Shown: positions 1 through 4,387 of the stretch, piece after piece
Layout of the letters: each line of letters starts with the position of its first letter
Numbering within the stretch: position 1 is the first letter of the stretch
NCBI GenBank assembly: GCA_009778535.1
Contig: WRJP01000123.1
Coordinates: forward strand, 1-5,307
Reading direction: 5' to 3'
Origin: Propionibacteriaceae bacterium
GTDB lineage: Bacteria > Actinomycetota > Actinomycetes > Propionibacteriales > Propionibacteriaceae
DNA: 5,307 nt
Program-made: the position numbers and the translations under genes
Notes under the pieces: model-generated
What the model saw: only the letters and a program-made list of their open reading frames with translations
Told to the model about the DNA's origin: nothing
Database searches by the model: none

Positions 1-13
1 TAGGAGTCAACAC

Positions 14-46
14 ATGAGAAAGCTGAGTCCAGACCAGCGATTCTGA
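14..46 (+). CDS. Possible 10-codon leader ORF or tail of an upstream gene
   Basis: An ATG at 14 follows AGGAG (2-6) at seven bases and opens a ten-codon frame (MRKLSPDQRF) that ends at TGA 44-46. The same frame is open back to the window edge, so this could equally be the last codons of an upstream gene; a TAG at 1-3 in another frame could also be an upstream stop. The peptide resembles nothing I recognise. If real, it would be a leader peptide upstream of the transporter gene. Low confidence. Confidence 0.15.
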   Translation: MRKLSPDQRF

Positions 47-49
47 AAA

Positions 50-78
50 ATCTTCGGTTTCGCAAAGCACCCGAAGAT
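50..78. repeat. Inverted repeat (8-bp stem) upstream of the transporter
   Basis: ATCTTCGG (50-57) is perfectly complementary to CCGAAGAT (71-78) across a 13-nt loop. On the + strand no T-run follows, so it is not a standard terminator for an upstream gene. Read on the - strand, the stem runs into five Ts (complement of 46-50), which is terminator-like, yet no convincing - strand gene lies to the right. It may be a 5' leader hairpin of the transporter mRNA or a site at the end of an upstream unit. Confidence 0.4.
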
Positions 79-102
79 ACCTAATGATCAAACACGAAAG
101 TT

Positions 103-106
103 GGAG
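103..106 (+). promoter_or_regulatory. Ribosome binding site deciding the transporter start
   Basis: GGAG lies six bases before ATG 113, normal spacing. The competing TTG at 101 overlaps this motif and has only a weak purine stretch before it, so ATG 113 is preferred. Confidence 0.65.
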
Positions 107-112
107 CGTCAT

Positions 113-1393
113 ATGAACGTTAACGAAGAAGTAGAAAAAGACGTCAAGGCAAGTGAGCCTGACATGCGCGTCAGTGAGGGGGAACGCTGGGGTCGCCTGA
201 TTCTAGGCTCGGTAGTGTTGCTGTTTGTCGGCATCATCTACGTTTGGGCAATCCTGCGGATTCCGCTGGCGACAGAGTTCGGATGGGATTCTGGCCAGTT
301 GAGCTGGAACTACACAATCACGATCATTGCATTTAGCCTTGGTGGATTCTGTGCTGGCCTAGTGGCCAAGAAAGTGTCAATACAGTTGCGCTTGATCATT
401 GCGGCTGTGTTGCTATTCGGAGGCTTCTTCATTGCCTCGCAAATGGGAGATAACCTCTTCTTGCTGTATCTCTCCTATGGCATCATGGCCGGTGCCGGTG
501 TCGGCATCGTCTATCTGACCGTCATTGGTGCCACGAATGCCTGGTTCCCGGATCGGCGCGGTTTGGCCTCTGGCATCTTGATGATGAGCTTCGCTTTGAC
601 GACGCTAATCATTGGCAACGTCGCAGATTTGATGATTAAAGCTGAATCCATCGGCTGGAGATCGACCTATGTCGCGCTTGCTATCGCAGAAGCTGCCATT
701 GTATTGATCGCAGCTTTCGTCGTGAAGATGCCTAAGCCTGGAACGGTATTCCCGACTCCAAAGGCCGTCGCTAAGGCACAAGCTGCCGACAAGACCGCAG
801 GTCAAGCGCCCGCACAGGATTACACCTCGGCGGAAATGGTCAAGCGCGCCTCTTTCTGGAAGCTCTTTGTGTTCTGTGCATTGCTGGCTGCGGTAGGCAG
901 CGCGGCTATTGCACTGGTTGGCCAAATCTTCACCGAATTAGGACTTGGGGCTGCCTCACTAGCTACGGTCATCGGTATCGTTGCGCTCTTCAACGGTTTC
1001 GGACGCTTGGCTTCAGGCTGGCTGTTTGACAATGTTGGGATTCGCACCACGCAGTACATCACCAGCGCGATTGCAATCGCTGGCCCCGCTACCGTGGTGT
1101 TGGCCTTGGTGACCAATAACTTGGTAATCGGAATCATCGGAGTGAGTCTGTGCTACTTCTCCTATGGTTTCGCGCCTACAACAAGCTCGGTGTTTGCCTC
1201 CAGCTTCTATGGCATGAAGAATTTCTCGCAGAACTTCTCCATGCTGAACCTGTTCCTGATTCCGGCACCGTTCGCGGCAACCATGGGTGGCTTGCTCTTC
1301 GTAAGCACAAACAGCTTCGTTGTCCCGTTCGCTATCCTCGCTGGTGCTCAGGTTATTGGCTTGTTCATCAACTTAACAATCCGCAAAGCCTGA
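113..1393 (+). CDS. MFS transporter, oxalate/formate antiporter (OFA) family
   Basis: A 426-residue inner-membrane carrier of the major facilitator superfamily, expected to have 12 membrane helices and to move a small carboxylate, perhaps by exchange or proton symport. The ATG at 113 is chosen because GGAG (103-106) sits six bases upstream; an in-frame TTG at 101 would add four residues but overlaps that site. After a charged cytoplasmic tail (1-28), helix 1 carries the OFA-typical YVWAILRIPL stretch (from Y43) followed by FGW...QLSW. The loop WFPDRRGLASG (144-154) is a hallmark of the family, and its counterpart in the second half is GRLASGWLFD (297-306). A polar Ala/Lys-rich loop around 205-250 separates the halves. 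Helix 11, where OxlT of Oxalobacter has an essential lysine, reads NLFLIPAPFAA here with no lysine, so oxalate is an unlikely substrate. The real substrate is unknown. It is followed by a strong hairpin, so probably forms its own unit. Confidence 0.9.
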   Translation: MNVNEEVEKDVKASEPDMRVSEGERWGRLILGSVVLLFVGIIYVWAILRIPLATEFGWDSGQLSWNYTITIIAFSLGGFCAGLVAKKVSIQLRLIIAAVLLFGGFFIASQMGDNLFLLYLSYGIMAGAGVGIVYLTVIGATNAWFPDRRGLASGILMMSFALTTLIIGNVADLMIKAESIGWRSTYVALAIAEAAIVLIAAFVVKMPKPGTVFPTPKAVAKAQAADKTAGQAPAQDYTSAEMVKRASFWKLFVFCALLAAVGSAAIALVGQIFTELGLGAASLATVIGIVALFNGFGRLASGWLFDNVGIRTTQYITSAIAIAGPATVVLALVTNNLVIGIIGVSLCYFSYGFAPTTSSVFASSFYGMKNFSQNFSMLNLFLIPAPFAATMGGLLFVSTNSFVVPFAILAGAQVIGLFINLTIRKA

Positions 1394-1415
1394 GTATCGC
1401 ACTAACTTAGGCAAA

Positions 1416-1455
1416 CATTGTCCCGCGGTCGGAGTTCTCTGGCCGCGGGACAATG
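1416..1455 (+). terminator. Strong hairpin after the transporter gene, likely terminator
   Basis: CATTGTCCCGCGG (1416-1428) pairs perfectly with CCGCGGGACAATG (1443-1455). Pairing continues inward through T1429-G1442, C1430-G1441, G1431-T1440, G1432-C1439 and A1433-T1438 to a GTTC tetraloop, giving an 18-bp stem with two G-U pairs. It starts 22 nt after the transporter stop. The following bases (CATATTGGAGCTATTT) lack a proper T-run, so it is either a tail-less terminator or an RNA-stabilising 3' end. It separates the transporter from the acyltransferase/kinase pair. Confidence 0.75.
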
Positions 1456-1469
1456 CATATTGGAGCTAT

Positions 1470-1495
1470 TTGTCACTGAACTGATCACCTGACAA
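1470..1495. promoter_or_regulatory. Inverted repeat TTGTCA-N14-TGACAA, possible operator
   Basis: Two exact inverted hexamers, TTGTCA (1470-1475) and TGACAA (1490-1495), lie 60 bp before the acyltransferase start. The centre-to-centre spacing of 20 bp is compatible with a dimeric regulator on one DNA face. TTGTCA also resembles a -35 box, but no good -10 element stands 16-18 bp downstream. Six-base arms can occur by chance, so this is tentative. Confidence 0.3.
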
Positions 1496-1555
1496 CCCTA
1501 CGACTCGCAGTGCCGATACCTCGTCTGCAATAACCTGGAATAGGAACCGAATACC

Positions 1556-2470
1556 ATGATCAGAACTTTTAATGAACTCACCCAGATAGCGCGCAACACC
1601 GCAGCGCCAAAAAAGGTAGCCGTCGTCGCCGCTCACGAAGAGCACGTTTTAGAAGCCGTTGACCTCGCCCACAGTGCAGGCATCTTAGATCCGATTCTGA
1701 TAGGCGATAAAGGCGCGATTGCGGCAATAATCCAAGCTCACGGGTATCAATTGACCGCTGCCGAAACCATTGCTGCTCCCGGCGACGTTGGCGCCGCCCA
1801 AATGGCCGTTTCGATGGTACGCGAGGGTGCCGCAGATTTCATCATGAAAGGCAAACTCCAAACTGCCGACCTGCTGCGGGAAGTCGTGAACAAAGAACGC
1901 GGATTGAGCCAGGGGCGAGTCATGTCACATTTCGGCATCTTTGAGCTACCGGCGTACCACAAGCTGCTAGCCGTAACTGACGGTGGAATGGTTCCCCACC
2001 CCACCTGTGACGAGAAACTCGACATACTCACCAATGCCGTTGATGTCCTACATGTTTTGGGATACGAAATGCCAAAGGTGGCTGTTTTAACGGCGACAGA
2101 AACAACCAGCCCCAAGATGCCAGAATCTATCGATGCAGCCAAGCTGAAACAGTTGAATGAAACTGGGGAAATCAGCGGCTGCATCGTCGAAGGCCCAATC
2201 TCTTTTGACCTGATGTTCAGCGAAGCTGCGGCACGAGTCAAAGGCTACGCCAGCCCCGTTACCGGCGATGCTGACTTACTCGTCGTGCCAAATATGACCT
2301 GCGGCAACCTGCTGGCCAAGGCATTCCAGTTTACGGCCGGTGCAAAAATGGCTGGAATGATTACTGGCGCGCGGGTACCAATCGCCCTTGTCTCACGCGG
2401 AGCGGCAGCAGAAGAAAAATATCTTTCACTACTGCTTTGCGCAGTAGCAGCAACTACAAGGGACAACTGA
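1556..2470 (+). CDS. ptb: Phosphate acyltransferase (phosphate butyryl/acetyltransferase family)
   Basis: A 304-residue cytoplasmic enzyme of the Pta/Ptb family, which converts acyl-CoA plus phosphate to acyl phosphate plus CoA. Length matches stand-alone phosphotransbutyrylases. AGGAA (1542-1546) stands nine bases before the ATG. Family features in order: an N-terminal KKVAVVAAHEEHVLEAV strand-helix; MKGKLQTADLLREVV (from M97), the CoA/phosphate-site region; SHFGIFELP and LLAVTDGGM; PKVAVLTATETTSPKMP; CIVEGPISFDLM; GDADLLVVPNMTCGN; and a C-terminal LVSRGAAAEEKYLSL with the conserved Ser-Arg at 280-281. Positions after Ser-Arg, often Asp/Ser in relatives, are Gly-Ala-Ala-Ala here. The kinase gene follows with a one-base overlap, so the two products almost certainly act in series to make ATP from an acyl-CoA. 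The acyl group is not determined by the sequence; butyryl is the default for this pairing, but other short or branched chains are possible. Confidence 0.88.
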   Translation: MIRTFNELTQIARNTAAPKKVAVVAAHEEHVLEAVDLAHSAGILDPILIGDKGAIAAIIQAHGYQLTAAETIAAPGDVGAAQMAVSMVREGAADFIMKGKLQTADLLREVVNKERGLSQGRVMSHFGIFELPAYHKLLAVTDGGMVPHPTCDEKLDILTNAVDVLHVLGYEMPKVAVLTATETTSPKMPESIDAAKLKQLNETGEISGCIVEGPISFDLMFSEAAARVKGYASPVTGDADLLVVPNMTCGNLLAKAFQFTAGAKMAGMITGARVPIALVSRGAAAEEKYLSLLLCAVAATTRDN

Positions 2471-3537
2471 TGACAAAAAAAATACTTTCGATCAACCCCG
2501 GTTCAACCTCCACAAAAATCGCACTCTACGAAGATGAAATGGAGGTTTTCTCCGAGAGTGTCACACACTCAACCCAGGAGATATATCAATTCGACGAAAT
2601 CATTGACCAATTCGACTTCAGAATGAACGCCGTCACTTCCGTTTTGACTAAACGCGGCGTAGAACTGAACACTTTAGCTGCGATTGCTGGCAGAGGCGGA
2701 CTTTTACCAGGTTTGCTTGGCGGAGGGTATCGCGTAAATGCAGCACTAATTGAAGCTCTGATTAGCGATAAAGTTTCCCCCCATGCTTCAAATCTTGGAG
2801 CGAAGATTGCCTCAGAAATTGCCGAACCCCTTGGGATCAACGCCTACATCTATGACGCACCTTCGGCGAACGAATTCCCCGAGATCGCTGTTATCACGGG
2901 GATTCCCGAAGTCCGTAGGCAGAGTATGTGCCATGTATTGAACATGAAAGCCATGTCACGCAAAGTTGCAGCCGAGCGCGGTGAAAACTACGAGTCGCTG
3001 CGGCTATTGGTGGCGCATTTGGGGGGTGGAATTACATTTTCCGCAATAGACGGCGGGAAAATCGTTGACTCTCTCAGCGACGACGCCGGCGCATATGCCC
3101 CAGAGCGCTCTGGCAGCATCCCAATCCTTGCGGTTGTAGATATGTGTTTTTCCGGTAAATACACCAAGCGAGAATTGACTGCCAAGATCAGGGGTCGAGG
3201 CGGACTTGCTGCCTACTTTGGGACTTCTGACTGCCGCGAAATCGAGAAGATGATCGAAGCTGGCGATGCGGAGGCAAAGCTGCGATATGAAGGGATGGCC
3301 TACCAGATAGCGAAAGGTATCAGTCTGCTAGCACCAGTGTTTTCCGGCCAAGTTGACTACGTGATTCTCACTGGAGGACTTGCACATTCAAAAATGCTTA
3401 CGACGTGGGTATCGCAGCGAGTAGGTTTCATTGCTCCAGTTGTGATCGCCCCTGGAGAAGACGAAATGGAAGCACTATCGCTGGGCGTGCTCCGAATTCT
3501 GCGAGGCGAAGAAGCAGCCCGCGAATACGCCGAGTGA
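2470..3537 (+). CDS. buk: Butyrate kinase family acyl kinase
   Basis: A 355-residue cytoplasmic kinase of the acetate/butyrate kinase family (ASKHA fold), making carboxylate and ATP from acyl phosphate and ADP. The ATG at 2470 shares its A with the preceding TGA, with AAGGGA (2458-2463) six bases upstream; an in-frame ATG at 2437 lies inside the upstream gene and lacks this support. Motifs: phosphate-1 loop INPGSTSTK (8-16); GRGGLLPGLLGGGY; YDAPSANEF (128-136), which contains Asp129 at the likely catalytic position; IPEVRRQSMCHVLNMKAM; HLGGGI (183-188); APERSGSIP (210-218); adenosine-site LTGGLAHS (300-307); and PGEDEM (328-333) followed by ALSLGVLRILRGEE. Length equals typical Buk. Two substrate-side stretches look altered: relatives usually have a D-P-V-x-V-D-E motif where this has DAPSANEF, and GPFSPERSG where this has GAYAPERSG. 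The substrate may therefore not be butyrate. It is the last gene of its unit; a new promoter follows. Confidence 0.88.
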   Translation: MTKKILSINPGSTSTKIALYEDEMEVFSESVTHSTQEIYQFDEIIDQFDFRMNAVTSVLTKRGVELNTLAAIAGRGGLLPGLLGGGYRVNAALIEALISDKVSPHASNLGAKIASEIAEPLGINAYIYDAPSANEFPEIAVITGIPEVRRQSMCHVLNMKAMSRKVAAERGENYESLRLLVAHLGGGITFSAIDGGKIVDSLSDDAGAYAPERSGSIPILAVVDMCFSGKYTKRELTAKIRGRGGLAAYFGTSDCREIEKMIEAGDAEAKLRYEGMAYQIAKGISLLAPVFSGQVDYVILTGGLAHSKMLTTWVSQRVGFIAPVVIAPGEDEMEALSLGVLRILRGEEAAREYAE

Positions 3538-3570
3538 AAACACTTCTTTGCAGACGAAAACCGAAAGCCA

Positions 3571-3599
3571 TAGACAGACATTCCGCGGCGAGCTAGTAT
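3571..3599 (+). promoter_or_regulatory. Predicted sigma70-type promoter for the iron-sulfur gene unit
   Basis: TAGACA (3571-3576, five of six matches to TTGACA) is separated by exactly 17 bp from TAGTAT (3594-3599, four of six matches to TATAAT). Transcription would start near 3606, giving a leader of about 190 nt before the iron-sulfur gene. It lies 33 bp after the kinase stop, in otherwise non-coding DNA. Location, spacing and an adjoining palindrome support it; no experiment does. Confidence 0.55.
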
Positions 3600-3605
3600 A
3601 GGCTC

Positions 3606-3627
3606 ACCGACCGACCAGTCGGCCGGT
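3606..3627. promoter_or_regulatory. 22-bp palindrome at the predicted +1, TetR-operator-like
   Basis: ACCGACCGAC (3606-3615) mirrors GTCGGCCGGT (3618-3627) around a two-base centre, with a single mismatch (A3610 against C3623). The core GACCGACCAGTCGG resembles the GACC/GGTC-type palindromes bound by many TetR-family repressors, and it begins at the predicted transcription start, a classic blocking position. An alternative is an intrinsic terminator of the kinase transcript: the RNA could fold with a four-base loop, and TTTTT follows at 3631-3635 after three bases. Both roles could coexist. No regulator gene is in the window. Confidence 0.5.
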
Positions 3628-3722
3628 ATGTTTTTAAGAACGCGGACAACTGAGCGGGTATTATCGCCTTAGGAGCTCTGCGTCGAGAGTGCTGCGGCCA
3701 GAAAAAGAAGGTGGGAAAGTCA

Positions 3723-3758
3723 ATGCTGATGATTCAACCTGATCGAGTCGGAGCCTAA
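3723..3758 (+). CDS. Possible 11-codon leader peptide
   Basis: An ATG at 3723 lies seven bases after AAGGTGGG (3708-3715), a fair Shine-Dalgarno match, and opens MLMIQPDRVGA, ending at TAA 3756-3758, 41 bases before the iron-sulfur gene. There is no run of one amino acid as in classical attenuation leaders. Such a short frame can arise by chance; the ribosome site and position in the leader are the only support. Confidence 0.15.
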   Translation: MLMIQPDRVGA

Positions 3759-3784
3759 GAGCTATTCCAGCAAATGTCGGAACT

Positions 3785-3790
3785 GGAGGG
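3785..3790 (+). promoter_or_regulatory. Strong ribosome binding site of the iron-sulfur gene
   Basis: GGAGGG stands nine bases before ATG 3800 and is followed by an A/T-rich spacer (AAATATTTT) that should stay unstructured. It is the strongest Shine-Dalgarno match in the window and fixes the start of this gene. Confidence 0.75.
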
Positions 3791-3799
3791 AAATATTTT

Positions 3800-4387
3800 A
3801 TGGTAACGATCAAGTATCGCGCCGAAATCATACCTGAGAATTGCACCGGGTGTCAGAAGTGCGTCTGGGTTTGCCCAACACAGGCTATTGAAATGAAAGA
3901 CAACATCGCAGTTATCAACGCCGACATCTGTCTCGGCTGCCGCAACTGCCATGGCGTCTGCACCACCGATGCCGTTACGCGCTTAGAACGTGACGAGCCG
4001 CTGGTAATCAAGGCCGACATCGAAGGCGTTTCTAAGGAAGACATTGAAGCGCTCTGCAAGAAAGCGCATTTGCACCCCAGGCAGTGGCATTGCATGTGTA
4101 CCCAAACCCGCGTGGGCGAAGTCGCGGCAGTAGTCTTGAAGGGTGCCACCACTGTCGAGGAGCTTACCTTGAAAACCGGCATCCGTTCTGGTTGCACCGC
4201 CTACTGCCAGATGATGTCAATGCGGCTGCTTGAAGCTGCCGGACACGAGTTGACGCCGCCTCCAAAATGGGGTTGGTATCCGACCACGGCAAACATGTGG
4301 GACAACGTATCCCAAGACGTAATAGAACAATACCCAGGGTACTTCCTGGAAGAAGATAAAGACGTGTTCCGAAAGGTGGAGTCATGA
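3800..4387 (+). CDS. Ferredoxin-type 2x[4Fe-4S] protein with BFD-like [2Fe-2S] domain
   Basis: A 195-residue soluble electron carrier or small redox-enzyme subunit. The N-terminal domain has two full [4Fe-4S] motifs: C15-x2-C18-x2-C21-x3-C25-Pro and C44-x2-C47-x2-C50-x3-C54. After a linker (about 60-92) comes a bacterioferritin-associated-ferredoxin-like domain: C98-x-C100, then VGEVAAVVLKGATTVEELTLKTG, then C132-x3-C136. BFD domains normally close with C-x2-C, so the x3 spacing is unusual. The tail (about 152-195) is rich in Trp, Tyr, Pro and acids and matches nothing I recognise. In known systems BFD-type domains pass electrons for flavin dehydrogenases or nitrite reductases; by analogy this protein may link a flavoprotein or a partner enzyme to ferredoxin-level electrons. 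The next gene overlaps by four bases (ATGA), suggesting a stable complex. It has its own promoter and palindrome upstream. Redox partner and substrate are unknown. Confidence 0.85.
   Translation: MVTIKYRAEIIPENCTGCQKCVWVCPTQAIEMKDNIAVINADICLGCRNCHGVCTTDAVTRLERDEPLVIKADIEGVSKEDIEALCKKAHLHPRQWHCMCTQTRVGEVAAVVLKGATTVEELTLKTGIRSGCTAYCQMMSMRLLEAAGHELTPPPKWGWYPTTANMWDNVSQDVIEQYPGYFLEEDKDVFRKVES

Larger units (their letters stand above)
3628..3799 (+). other. Long 5' leader of the iron-sulfur gene, no gene recognised
   Basis: About 170 bases separate the palindrome from the iron-sulfur start codon. I see no tRNA, no known riboswitch pattern and no convincing long ORF. There is a five-T run at 3631-3635, a possible distant pairing of CTTAGG (3668-3673) with CCTAAG (3754-3759), and an 11-codon ORF with its own ribosome site at 3723. 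The last 15 bases hold the strong ribosome site of the next gene. Confidence 0.4.

Noticed and set aside
101..112. TTG at 101 as the transporter start
   Set aside because: It overlaps the GGAG that serves ATG 113 and has no comparable ribosome site of its own.
605..1137. Minus-strand open frames inside the transporter gene
   Set aside because: They lie antisense to a clear family member, lack ribosome sites and have no recognisable protein features.
1499..1504. -10 box partnering TTGTCA at 1470
   Set aside because: TACGAC matches only about half the consensus and the spacer would be 23 bp, too long for a standard promoter.
1747..2466. Minus-strand open frames inside the acyltransferase gene
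   Set aside because: Serine/alanine-rich translations are typical of the antisense of a real gene; no independent support.
2437..2469. Upstream ATG extension of the acyl kinase
   Set aside because: It would overlap the acyltransferase gene by 34 bases, and the added residues precede the normal family N-terminus; ATG 2470 has AAGGGA at six bases and gives the usual length.
3405..3596. Plus-strand 63-codon frame over the end of the kinase gene
   Set aside because: It is an out-of-frame shadow with an Arg/Ser-rich composition and no ribosome site.
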